In this document: in pieces, positions 29,482-36,841 of the stretch | Layout of the letters: the number at the start of each line of letters is the position of its first letter | Numbering within the stretch: position 1 is the stretch's first letter | Origin: a virus | IMG/VR virus record: IMGVR_UViG_3300021420_000019 | Span: 37,524 to 101,523 of that record | Reading direction: 5' to 3' (one strand) | Length of the DNA stretch: 64,000 bases | Notes under the pieces: generated by a model | Told to the model about the DNA's origin: nothing | Databases searched by the model: none | What the model saw: the letters and a program-made list of their open reading frames with translations, nothing else | Made by a program: the position numbers and the translations under genes

Positions 29482-30552
29482 ATGAATATAGCTTCGTTCC
29501 CGATAAATGTGACAGTCGCAGGCGATGGTGTTTCCACATCTGTCGTAGTTGGATTGGGGTACACGCCAACATCGGCTGCACTTGTAACTGCGTACGACGC
29601 GAACTACAACAATGTATCTGCGAATGTTTTGTCGGTTGTGCCGGGAACATTAAACGTCACGATTAACTTCGTCGCGGCGTTTAGCGGCAACGTTCAAATC
29701 CTGCTAGCACTGGCCAATTCGTCGTTCAGCGCCGCTCAGTTGCAGCCTGTCAGCATCTCAGCGATGCCGACAACTCCGGTAACCGGAACATTTTGGCAGG
29801 CAACGCAGCCTGTTTCAGGTACTATCTCAGTCAACGCGCTTCCGACAGGCACGAATCAGATCGGTCACGTTATCGCGGATACAGGCTCTACAACGGCGGT
29901 CACGCAGGCCACACCTGCAAATCTACAAGCCACTGTTACGTCGGCGGGCGGCATATTTGAAGTATCTCCTACTACGGCGGCCAATACAAACGCGAATCCT
30001 TTCTTTAATTCGATCACAGATGGTACGACCAAAGCCACTGTAATTGCAGCGACAGCCGCTTTGAAAACCGATCTTTCTTCCGTGGCGGGAACGGCAACAG
30101 TTACCGCAGCGGCGGGCGTCCAAAAAGTAGGCATTACAGGTAACGCGAACGCGACTCTAGACGCGGCCATTAATGGCGCAGCATCAACGAACGCACTATG
30201 GACAATGAACGCGCCTTCGACCGCTTCAGCGGCGGCGATGGCGACTCCGACAACGCTCGCGGCTTTGAGCGTGGCAAATGTTAAAGCGTCTGCCGGAAAT
30301 CTATACGGATTGTCGGTAAACAACACATCGAGCACCCCCATCTATATTCAGTTTTACAATACAGCAGGAACCCCGACGTTGGGGACAAGCGTGATTTTCT
30401 CCGTCCCGTGCGTCATCGGTGTAACGACTCTCGTTATGGCCCCACCGGCGTTAGCAAACTTTACGACGGGGATCGGAATCGGGGCCTCGACTTCTCCGCT
30501 TAGTACAGGAACTCCGTCGGTTGCGCCAGTGGCGACTATATTCTTTAAGTAG
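29482..30552 (+). CDS. Virion structural protein
   Basis: 356 aa, S/T/A/V-rich and beta-predicted. The C-terminal ~110 aa (VKASAGNLYGLSVNNTSSTPIYIQF) are homologous by eye to the whole 30898-31278 protein, so the gene carries a duplicated domain. It lies one base after the 27003 gene. Probably tail or capsid decoration. Confidence 0.6.
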   Translation: MNIASFPINVTVAGDGVSTSVVVGLGYTPTSAALVTAYDANYNNVSANVLSVVPGTLNVTINFVAAFSGNVQILLALANSSFSAAQLQPVSISAMPTTPVTGTFWQATQPVSGTISVNALPTGTNQIGHVIADTGSTTAVTQATPANLQATVTSAGGIFEVSPTTAANTNANPFFNSITDGTTKATVIAATAALKTDLSSVAGTATVTAAAGVQKVGITGNANATLDAAINGAASTNALWTMNAPSTASAAAMATPTTLAALSVANVKASAGNLYGLSVNNTSSTPIYIQFYNTAGTPTLGTSVIFSVPCVIGVTTLVMAPPALANFTTGIGIGASTSPLSTGTPSVAPVATIFFK

Positions 30553-30560
30553 GAGGCTCT

Positions 30561-30863
30561 ATGTCATACAGCGCAGATTATACACTGTCTCAGACTCAAT
30601 CGTTTCAAAATACGATTCAAATGGCGTTGATTTCCGTCGCTCTTACCGTTGCGGTAACCGCGCCTAGCGGAGATGCGGTCATTGACGGTTTACGCAACGC
30701 GTTAGCTGCTGCGGTTTTGAATAATCCCGCCGTCTACGTGGCACGCTTTACGGTTGCCGCCATCGAAGAGGGGGCATTGACGGCAGCGAGCACCGATGCG
30801 CAGATTTTTGCTGCTGTCGGAAACGTTTGGAGTGCCATTGCTGGAGTTACGACCAGAGATTAG
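30561..30863 (+). CDS. Hypothetical protein in virion cluster
   Basis: 100 aa, Ala/Val-rich, GGAGGCTCT before the ATG. Two helices are predicted from composition (QMALISVALTVAVTAP and the C-terminal half). No family recognised; the location suggests a minor structural protein. Confidence 0.55.
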   Translation: MSYSADYTLSQTQSFQNTIQMALISVALTVAVTAPSGDAVIDGLRNALAAAVLNNPAVYVARFTVAAIEEGALTAASTDAQIFAAVGNVWSAIAGVTTRD

Positions 30864-30897
30864 CAGGGCACTATGACTTTGTAATACGGAGATTTAA

Positions 30898-31278
30898 GTG
30901 ATAACACAAACCAACGTAACCAGTCCGTCGCAAGAAATTATCTTTTTAGACACTGCGATGGGAGCCACCGTCGATTCAGTGAAGGCGAGTTCCGCTCAAG
31001 TTTATTCTATCTCGGTCAACAATACCTTGAACGCGAGTCCGGTTTACGTGAAGCTCTTCAATTTGGCTTCCGGTTCCGTCACAGTGGGCACGACTGCCCC
31101 AGATGAAGTGATCTACATTCCGGCTTCGTCTATCATCACTCAGAACTATTTCACAGCCGGTTCTACCCCGGGCAAGGTATTTGCAACAGCGCTGTCAGCG
31201 GCGTGCCTGACCACCGGGGGCACGGGCGGGGTAACTAGCCCCACCCTGAATGTCAGTGTTACGGTATCGTACGTATAA
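30898..31278 (+). CDS. Virion decoration-like protein
   Basis: 126 aa from GTG with GGAGATTTAA ahead. Homologous to the C-terminal domain of the 29482-30552 protein (SVKASSAQVYSISVNNTLNA). Single beta-sandwich-sized domain; possibly a decoration or fibre-tip protein. Confidence 0.58.
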   Translation: MITQTNVTSPSQEIIFLDTAMGATVDSVKASSAQVYSISVNNTLNASPVYVKLFNLASGSVTVGTTAPDEVIYIPASSIITQNYFTAGSTPGKVFATALSAACLTTGGTGGVTSPTLNVSVTVSYV

Positions 31279-31303
31279 CAAGTTTGTAATTTAGGAGACT
31301 CTC

Positions 31304-31555
31304 ATGTCTATGTCATCGGAAGAAACAAAGTTCAAGACCGCAAAGAAGATGGTCAAGGGACATTCTCAACCGGGAACGTCCTCAACAAACATTGACGAAG
31401 CGCTCGGTAATGCAACAAAGAAGAAGACCACTCCGGCGCACGTTGGATTCGGTTCAACTTCTGATGAATGTGAGTCGCTCGGCGGTATCGCAAAGAAAAA
31501 GCCCAGCATGGTTGATCCAGGCGGCGCAGGTGATGCTGCCCCGTACATGCGCTAA
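31304..31555 (+). CDS. Small Lys-rich hypothetical protein
   Basis: 83 aa, basic and probably disordered (ATKKKTTPAHVGFGS). GGAGACTCTC before the ATG. Function unknown. Confidence 0.5.
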   Translation: MSMSSEETKFKTAKKMVKGHSQPGTSSTNIDEALGNATKKKTTPAHVGFGSTSDECESLGGIAKKKPSMVDPGGAGDAAPYMR

Positions 31556-31592
31556 AATATTCTCTGTTCGCGAATAGCGAATGGGAAAATCA

Positions 31593-31627
31593 ACACAGTT
31601 TAAAATTGGGGTCCTACTGTGTGACCC
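31593..31627 (+). promoter_or_regulatory. H-type pseudoknot in 5' UTR
   Basis: ACACAGT (31593-31599) is complementary to ACTGTGT (31616-31622), which lies in the loop of hairpin GGGTC/GACCC (31609-31613/31623-31627). It ends 16 bases before the ATG at 31643. May control translation of that gene. Confidence 0.45.
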
Positions 31628-31642
31628 GTTCAAGGAGCAGTC

Positions 31643-32500
31643 ATGACGTTTAAGAAGAACTTTGTCTGTGCGATAAAGGTAGGCGGTAAGGTCTTGCGTG
31701 AGTCTTCGGGCCGCGTAGAATTGCCGTTCGGCTCGGAGTATTCAGTTCTGTTGAAGAACCTGGACTCAGTTCGCATGCAGGCGCGTATCTCAATCGATGG
31801 CAAGGAAGCGACCGGATGGTTAATCATCGGGCCGAACCAGAGCATCGACGTTGAGAGGTTCGTAGAAGATTTAGATAGAGGCAATCGGTTCAAGTTTATC
31901 GAACGCACCGAGCGTATCGAGGAACACCGTGGCATTAAGGCTGAAGACGGGCTGGTCCGTGTCGAGTTCAAGCGCGAGAAGATATATGAAGTGCCCCAGG
32001 TGGCTATCCATCACACTTACCATCATTATTATCCTGGTGGTTGTTATGGTTGGCACTATCCGTACTACGGTCCGTTTTATAGCGGGAACTATTGCAGGGC
32101 GCTGAACCAGAACGTGCAGACCGCGACCAGTGCGGTCACGACAGCAGGGTTGTCCGGCGTGACGTACACAAGCGCTAGCGGTAGCGTAGCGGGCGCACAG
32201 GCGAACAACGTAAGCTACTCGGCTCAGAACTTGCAGGCTAATAATGTTAGCGCGAACGCGAACGACGCGGGGATCACAGTTCCGGGCTCACTGAGCGATC
32301 AGAAGTTCATTTCAGTTTCAGGTTTTGAAACAGAACAGTCCGAAGTGGTTGTTCTGTATCTTGTCGGCAAGAAAGCGGGAGCGCCTGTGCAGGTCGCAAA
32401 GACCGTGCACACGCTGCTACAGTGCGAAACTTGCGGCAGGACAAGTAAATCATCAGCGAAGTTCTGCAAAGAGTGCGGGACATCGCTGGAAAAAGTTTGA
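31643..32500 (+). CDS. Structural-region protein with C-terminal zinc ribbon
   Basis: 285 aa. The N-terminal ~110 aa form a beta-rich domain (FGSEYSVLLKNLDSVRMQARISIDG). A His/Tyr/Gly-rich stretch (HHTYHHYYPGGCYGWHYPYY) follows, then an N/S/A-rich linker and a zinc ribbon CETCG...CKECG. The zinc ribbon could bind nucleic acid or protein at a virion or assembly site. A terminator follows directly. Confidence 0.55.
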   Translation: MTFKKNFVCAIKVGGKVLRESSGRVELPFGSEYSVLLKNLDSVRMQARISIDGKEATGWLIIGPNQSIDVERFVEDLDRGNRFKFIERTERIEEHRGIKAEDGLVRVEFKREKIYEVPQVAIHHTYHHYYPGGCYGWHYPYYGPFYSGNYCRALNQNVQTATSAVTTAGLSGVTYTSASGSVAGAQANNVSYSAQNLQANNVSANANDAGITVPGSLSDQKFISVSGFETEQSEVVVLYLVGKKAGAPVQVAKTVHTLLQCETCGRTSKSSAKFCKECGTSLEKV

Positions 32501-32521
32501 AGGCATCCAAAGGGTGCTTTT
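32500..32521 (+). terminator. Rho-independent terminator
   Basis: AAGGCATCC pairs with GGGTGCTTT across a 3-base loop, followed by a T-run, just after the stop at 32500. Confidence 0.6.
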
Positions 32522-32591
32522 CATTAAAGCGTGGCGTTTGCGTGCTAGATTAAAAATCGAAGCGCAGCGTTCGCGTTCATAGGAGAAACAC

Positions 32592-33530
32592 ATGGGCGTT
32601 ATTTCGCAGTATCAGATTAACACAGCGTTCCCCAGCACGGTTGGCGGAACGTCTGGCGTACTACAGTACTTCTTCAGCAATCCACCGCAATCTTTGTGGA
32701 ACGTTGGAGTCTCAGGAGTAAATCCCCCAGTCCAATCTTCACAGTTGGGTATGGTCCCGTCAGCAACCAGCTCAATCGGCATGTTGCCTTTTGATGGTGA
32801 TGGATTCAAACTACAGGGCAACCGTTTCACCTTGTTCGCTAGCGGTGTCGCATCAAACACCCTAGGAACACCGACAGTTACCCCGTTGATTCAGATCGTG
32901 ACCCCGAACGCTACAACAGGTTCGATCTACAACAGTCCGGTTTACACAACCATCATCGCTGGCGTTCCCTCTTCAGCTATGGTAGCTGGTAACGCGGTCG
33001 CGTTCCAGATGAGTGCTAACTTGTACTTCGAGCCTCAGTCAGGAACACTATCCGGAACCCAAGAGTGGCAGATCGTACCTAAGCAGCCAGGAACCACTTA
33101 CGTGCTGACACAGGTGACTGTCGCTGGAACCTCAACGACATACACTGGAACGATCACTGGTGGAGCCGCAAACGCTTACGCCGGACAGACGTTCTTGATC
33201 TCCGGTTTCGTGAACGCTGGAAACAACGTTTACGTAACGGTGACCGCGTCAACCGCTACAACCTTGGTTGTGACAACCACGACTCAGGTTAACGAAACAC
33301 ACGCGGGAGCTGCAACAGGTGGAGGCACGCCGGTAATTCAGCTTACCTCTCTCTTAACCGCAGTTCAGGGACTATCACCGAACACCCCACCGAGCCCGAC
33401 CGCCCCGGGACAGATCACGAACGAGTATCTGTCAAATCCAGGGTTCGGGTTTGTCTGCGGAGTTACCTTCAGCACTGGAAATACAGGCAATAGCGCTTCC
33501 TTATATGAATTTAAGATGGCGCAATGGTAG
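32592..33530 (+). CDS. Virion protein with a GFTN/GNN repeat
   Basis: 312 aa. Residues ~175-240 hold one copy of the ~57-aa repeat (TYTGTITGGAANAYAG...GFVNAGNN...STATT) also found in the 23606 and 47992 proteins. The N-terminal ~170 aa resemble a jelly-roll by composition. AGGAGAAACAC precedes the ATG. A role as decoration or tail protein is inferred. Confidence 0.62.
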   Translation: MGVISQYQINTAFPSTVGGTSGVLQYFFSNPPQSLWNVGVSGVNPPVQSSQLGMVPSATSSIGMLPFDGDGFKLQGNRFTLFASGVASNTLGTPTVTPLIQIVTPNATTGSIYNSPVYTTIIAGVPSSAMVAGNAVAFQMSANLYFEPQSGTLSGTQEWQIVPKQPGTTYVLTQVTVAGTSTTYTGTITGGAANAYAGQTFLISGFVNAGNNVYVTVTASTATTLVVTTTTQVNETHAGAATGGGTPVIQLTSLLTAVQGLSPNTPPSPTAPGQITNEYLSNPGFGFVCGVTFSTGNTGNSASLYEFKMAQW

Positions 33531-33591
33531 GCCCTAATTCCTTTCTTTTCAGTAGTTTAGAAAGGATTTAGGTAACATTCTAGGATGAGAC

Positions 33592-33621
33592 GGGGCGAAG
33601 CAAAAGAATTCGCCCCTCCTT
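33592..33621 (+). terminator. Hairpin terminator-like element
   Basis: GGGGCGAA/TTCGCCCC with a 9-base loop, followed by TCCTTCC; poor U-run. It lies between the virion cluster and the holin-like gene. Confidence 0.45.
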
Positions 33622-33685
33622 CCAGAAAACCGTGTGAAAGCCACAACAGCCTCGTTACAGTCTTGGCAAATTTTATAGGAATCTT

Positions 33686-33928
33686 GTGAACGAAGATACA
33701 GCCCTTATTTTGTCGAACATGAGTGACATACGTAACGAACTCACCAAAGCTATCGGTGACCTGCACTCGGAGTTCGCTGGCTTTAAAGGTGGTATGGACG
33801 CTAGGGTAGATCAGATAGAAGCGGACCAAGAGAAGACCGAGAAGCGCCAGTGGATTCACTCTGTAGTAGTTACCGTGGGCACGGTCCTGCACCACGATCT
33901 AGGCGCTTGGCTTCACTGGAAGATATAA
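33686..33928 (+). CDS. Holin-associated XhlA-like protein
   Basis: 80 aa from GTG. A coiled coil (MSDIRNELTKAIGDLHSEFAGFKG, then DQIEADQEKTEKRQ) followed by one C-terminal membrane segment (HSVVVTVGTVLHHDLGAWL) is the XhlA/haemolysin-type layout. Such proteins help holins open the membrane. Identification rests on architecture, not on a long match. Confidence 0.5.
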   Translation: MNEDTALILSNMSDIRNELTKAIGDLHSEFAGFKGGMDARVDQIEADQEKTEKRQWIHSVVVTVGTVLHHDLGAWLHWKI

Positions 33929-33942
33929 TTCAAAAATAGCAC

Positions 33943-33971
33943 TTGACAAGCAGACAGAAGTGTGCTAAACT
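33943..33971 (+). promoter_or_regulatory. Sigma70 promoter for HNH gene
   Basis: TTGACA (33943-33948), 17-base spacer, TAAACT (33966-33971), ahead of kissing-loop leader 5. Confidence 0.8.
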
Positions 33972-33989
33972 ATTTGTAGCTACAAGGAT

Positions 33990-34029
33990 GGGGGTGCCTC
34001 AATCACCCCCTACTCTATTGAGGAGAGTA
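33990..34029 (+). promoter_or_regulatory. Kissing-loop leader 5
   Basis: Hairpin 1 GGGGGTG/CACCCCC with loop CCTCAAT (33997-34003). Hairpin 2 TACTCT/AGAGTA with loop ATTGAGG (34017-34023), an exact 7-nt complement carrying the ribosome site. ATG at 34033. Confidence 0.88.
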
Positions 34030-34032
34030 AAC

Positions 34033-34632
34033 ATGTATCATACTATAAAGGATTTGATAGGTAAAAGATTCGGTAAGTTATTAGTAGTTGCAGATTCTGG
34101 TGAGAGAAATAACCACAGAGAAGTAATTTGGTCGTGTTTATGCGATTGCGGGAAAGAGTGTAAGAAAACGTCCAGCACTCTTTCAGCGAATAAAAGTAGA
34201 TCATGCGGCTGTAATCGGTCGGAGCCTAAGCCCAGCCTTCAAAAGAAGAGAATAGATGACGCGCCGCAACGTCAATCATTTACGCAATATCGTGTCGCCG
34301 CCAAAAGCAGAGGCTACACTTTCAATCTCACGCTAGAACAGTTTAAGAATATTTGTTCGTTAGATTGTTTTTATTGTGGTTCTTCTCCGTCAATGGTTAA
34401 GAGAACGAAATATGATTCTATATCTATGAACGGAGTAGATCGCAAAGACAACGTTTTAGGATATGAATCTAGTAATTGTGTTCCTTGTTGTGATATTTGT
34501 AATAGGATGAAACATACTCTGTCTGTAGAAGAGTTTGTTCAACACATCGAGAAGGTGTACCATTCCAGCCGTCAGTCAAAAACAAGCGATCATGATGCGT
34601 ATCGCGGAACATCATCCGGAAGAGTTGTATGA
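34033..34632 (+). CDS. HNH homing-type endonuclease
   Basis: 199 aa. The N-terminal ~60 aa are a zinc domain (LIGKRFGKLLVV, CLCDCG, SCGC) shared with the 41273 protein. Residues ~110-165 hold the HNH region: CFYCG, NGVDRKDN, NCVPCCDICNRMK. This layout is typical of phage free-standing homing endonucleases. It has its own promoter and a two-hairpin leader. Its 3' end overlaps the next gene in another frame by 98 bases. Confidence 0.82.
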   Translation: MYHTIKDLIGKRFGKLLVVADSGERNNHREVIWSCLCDCGKECKKTSSTLSANKSRSCGCNRSEPKPSLQKKRIDDAPQRQSFTQYRVAAKSRGYTFNLTLEQFKNICSLDCFYCGSSPSMVKRTKYDSISMNGVDRKDNVLGYESSNCVPCCDICNRMKHTLSVEEFVQHIEKVYHSSRQSKTSDHDAYRGTSSGRVV

Positions 34633-34753
34633 TCGTAATAAGGGTGCCGCTGAGATGACCCACTCTCAGTTGCACGATTTCGCGAAGACCCCCAATAAAG
34701 GGCTTCCTACATACGCACACGCCAGAGCAGCCCGGAAGAAAGAAAATGGCTAA
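34535..34753 (+). CDS. DUF3008-like small protein, start overlapped by HNH gene
   Basis: 72 aa. PAVSQKQAIMMRIAEHHPEE and QLHDFAKTPNKGLP resemble DUF3008, which normally begins MPAxSKKQQ. Here that N-terminus is preceded by nine residues encoded inside the HNH gene, as if insertion of the endonuclease replaced the original start. Function of the family is unknown. Confidence 0.55.
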   Translation: MFNTSRRCTIPAVSQKQAIMMRIAEHHPEELYDRNKGAAEMTHSQLHDFAKTPNKGLPTYAHARAARKKENG

Positions 34754-34907
34754 CGAATTCGGCGGACTGATGCCTAAGAAGGGCGAGAACACAGACATAA
34801 TCAAGACCGTAGATACAACCCCTGTCCCGGATAAGCCAGCGCCCCCGAAGCCTCCCGCAGGCTGGGACAAGCTCTCATACGGGATAGCACGGGCCGCGAG
34901 GAAGTAA
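34746..34907 (+). CDS. Small Pro/Lys-rich protein (53 aa)
   Basis: MANEFGGLMPKKGENTDIIK..., a disordered Pro-rich centre and C-terminal GWDKLSYGIARAARK. It overlaps the previous stop by eight bases. Function unknown. Confidence 0.55.
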   Translation: MANEFGGLMPKKGENTDIIKTVDTTPVPDKPAPPKPPAGWDKLSYGIARAARK

Positions 34908-34917
34908 AGTTTGGGCC

Positions 34918-35051
34918 TATCTGAAAGAAGAACTGGTCTCCCTCGGGCTCTGACCAGCGCACGTCGGAACGATACGACATATCGGCCATGCTTGAATCGA
35001 TATCTTACCTAAGCCACGCCAGAACCGTGGCCCAGAAGAGCATTTCAGATA
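34918..35051 (+). ncRNA. Candidate structured ncRNA, five-way junction
   Basis: A perfect 9-bp closing stem TATCTGAAA/TTTCAGATA encloses four hairpins: CTGGTC/GACCAG (34933-34957), GTCG/CGAC (34963-34978), TATCG/CGATA (34980-35002) and GCCACG/CGTGGC (35013-35031). No ORF. Lies 46 bases upstream of the next ATG, so it is either an independent RNA or a cis element. Confidence 0.55.
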
Positions 35052-35097
35052 AGTGAGCCTAGTATTTTTGAAAGACGTTTTTAATTAGGAGTTTCAA

Positions 35098-35358
35098 ATG
35101 GCGGAAAAGAAAAAGCACCATAAGTACCACACGACCACAATTTCACACCACTCTGACGGCAGCCATACTACGCACCACGCCCACGAAGACGGCCCGCAAC
35201 ACGATAAGAAATACGCAACCGGGTCTCACGATGAAATGGTTGACGGCCTAATGGACGCGACTTCGCGCCCCAATCCAGGTGAGGCAGAAGCAGAAGCCGG
35301 ACCTGCTCCAGCGGCGGCAGGACCGGCAGGTGCTGTAGCTGCACCAGCGGCGGTGTAA
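35098..35358 (+). CDS. Small His-rich hypothetical protein
   Basis: 86 aa. The first ~45 aa are His/Lys-rich (KKKHHKYHTTTISHHSDGSH) and could bind metal; the tail is Ala/Pro low complexity. AGGAGTTTC precedes the ATG. Function unknown. Confidence 0.55.
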   Translation: MAEKKKHHKYHTTTISHHSDGSHTTHHAHEDGPQHDKKYATGSHDEMVDGLMDATSRPNPGEAEAEAGPAPAAAGPAGAVAAPAAV

Positions 35359-35359
35359 T

Positions 35360-35800
35360 ATGGCTGTTACAGGAAAAGACGCAGAGCTTCTTAAAGGTGG
35401 TAACGAGGAGAAGACTCCTGCGGAGCGGGCAGAGATTGCCAATCAAGCCCCCAATAAAGCGATATCCGAAGGTTCCGGCACGGTAGACGGAAAAAGTATC
35501 TGGAAAATGCGCGGCAGTATGAAAGATGGCGGCCCTGTTCATGAGACCGGAGCATATTTACTGCACGAGGGAGAGCATGTCGTCCCTAAGAAAGAGGCTA
35601 ATATGGCTGGAGAGAAAAAACACAACGTGTCACTTTATAGAAGTATGCACCACCTCCGAAAAGGGGGCTTGCATCGTGCGCTAGGAATTTCAGAAGGCGA
35701 GAATATCCCGGCAGATAAGTTGGAAGTTCACGAAGGCGATTCAACACATATGAAACACATGAAGAACTTCGCGAAGACCATGAAGGGATTTAAGAAGTAA
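35360..35800 (+). CDS. Hypothetical protein
   Basis: 146 aa, basic. Contains GAYLLHEGEHVVPKKEA, a motif common in phage tail-associated hypothetical proteins, and a Lys-rich C-terminus (MKHMKNFAKTMKGFKK). It overlaps the next gene by one base. Function unknown. Confidence 0.55.
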   Translation: MAVTGKDAELLKGGNEEKTPAERAEIANQAPNKAISEGSGTVDGKSIWKMRGSMKDGGPVHETGAYLLHEGEHVVPKKEANMAGEKKHNVSLYRSMHHLRKGGLHRALGISEGENIPADKLEVHEGDSTHMKHMKNFAKTMKGFKK

Positions 35801-36006
35801 TGGATATAAAATCCGTTCTATCCAAGTTGACGAATGACGCACATGTTCCAATTGCATTGGTCGTTTTCGCAGTTACTACAGGGTTCCATTTCTACACCGG
35901 CAAGGACCTCGGATCAGGATACGTGTCAAGTCTATACGCGTTTTATTCGTTCCTAGCAGGACATTTTGGATTCTCCCAGAAGTGGCCAGACAAAGACTCA
36001 CAGTAG
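35800..36006 (+). CDS. Small membrane protein
   Basis: 68 aa with one or two hydrophobic segments (IALVVFAVTTGFHF and VSSLYAFYSFLAGHFGF). Possible holin by size and location near the XhlA-like gene, but no family match. Confidence 0.5.
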   Translation: MDIKSVLSKLTNDAHVPIALVVFAVTTGFHFYTGKDLGSGYVSSLYAFYSFLAGHFGFSQKWPDKDSQ

Positions 36007-36011
36007 GTCCA

Positions 36012-36188
36012 ATGGACGAGAAAGTCCTCAAACAAATAATCGGAAAATTAATGATGCAGGTTGAGGAAGAGAAGCGCCTACGCATTGAAGCGATACAGGC
36101 GCTAGTAAATCTTCCTCTGCTACAGCCATTTTCGGTTAAAACTCCCACGCAAGAGGAGATTGATAGACGTATACAGGAGCTATTGTAA
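36012..36188 (+). CDS. Small helical protein
   Basis: 58 aa from the ATG at 36012 (MDEKVLKQIIGKLMMQ); a longer frame upstream overlaps the previous gene and is not used. Mostly helical. Its stop overlaps the next start as TAATG. Confidence 0.5.
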   Translation: MDEKVLKQIIGKLMMQVEEEKRLRIEAIQALVNLPLLQPFSVKTPTQEEIDRRIQELL

Positions 36189-36826
36189 TGGCCGAAGAAA
36201 CAAATGAAAAACCGAGCGGCCAGGTCGTCTGTTACGCGGTGAGGCACGGGCGAACAGTTGCAAACGAAGAAAATAAGTTCCGTGGTCAGATGAATATTCC
36301 GTTGGACGAAAATGGAAAGCAGGACGCGAAAGATGCGGCGGAATTTTTGAAAGATAAGACAATCGGTCAAGCGTGGACAAGTCCTTTGAGTCGCTCTAAG
36401 GATACAGCAAAAGTGATTTTGAAAGGTCGCGGAATTAAAGCGATCCCAGATGAAGGATTGTTGCCACTGGACTCCGGGAAGCTCTCCGGGAAGAGTAAAG
36501 AAAAGCACAGGTCTCAGATGGATTATTATGAGGCTAACCCTGATAAGACCATCCCTGGCGGAGAGTCCCTGGATGATTTACACGAGAGAGCTAGACGCCC
36601 GCTGCTTAAAGCCCTTCGAGTCGGTCTTCGTACTAAGAAACCTAGTCTTATTAGTGCTCACGCCAGTATTCTTCATGTTTTAGGTGAGCTGCTTCACGGA
36701 GATCACGAGGTGGCGCTTACCGAGCCCGGCGGAATTGTTGAAGTCTCTTTCGACGGAAAGAGATTTCACGCGAAGCCGATCTTCAAAGCAAAAGAAGAGA
36801 CAAAAGAAACACAATACGCTTCATAA
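36188..36826 (+). CDS. Histidine phosphatase superfamily protein
   Basis: 212 aa. VRHGRTVANEE carries the RHG catalytic motif, SPLSRSKDTA the second Arg, and ISAHASIL the second His, so all key residues are present. PGGESLDDLHERA is the usual central block. These enzymes remove phosphate from sugars, nucleotides or proteins. Finding one just before the terminase is unusual; the substrate is unknown. Confidence 0.85.
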   Translation: MAEETNEKPSGQVVCYAVRHGRTVANEENKFRGQMNIPLDENGKQDAKDAAEFLKDKTIGQAWTSPLSRSKDTAKVILKGRGIKAIPDEGLLPLDSGKLSGKSKEKHRSQMDYYEANPDKTIPGGESLDDLHERARRPLLKALRVGLRTKKPSLISAHASILHVLGELLHGDHEVALTEPGGIVEVSFDGKRFHAKPIFKAKEETKETQYAS

Positions 36827-36841
36827 TATTCCGGAGACAAT

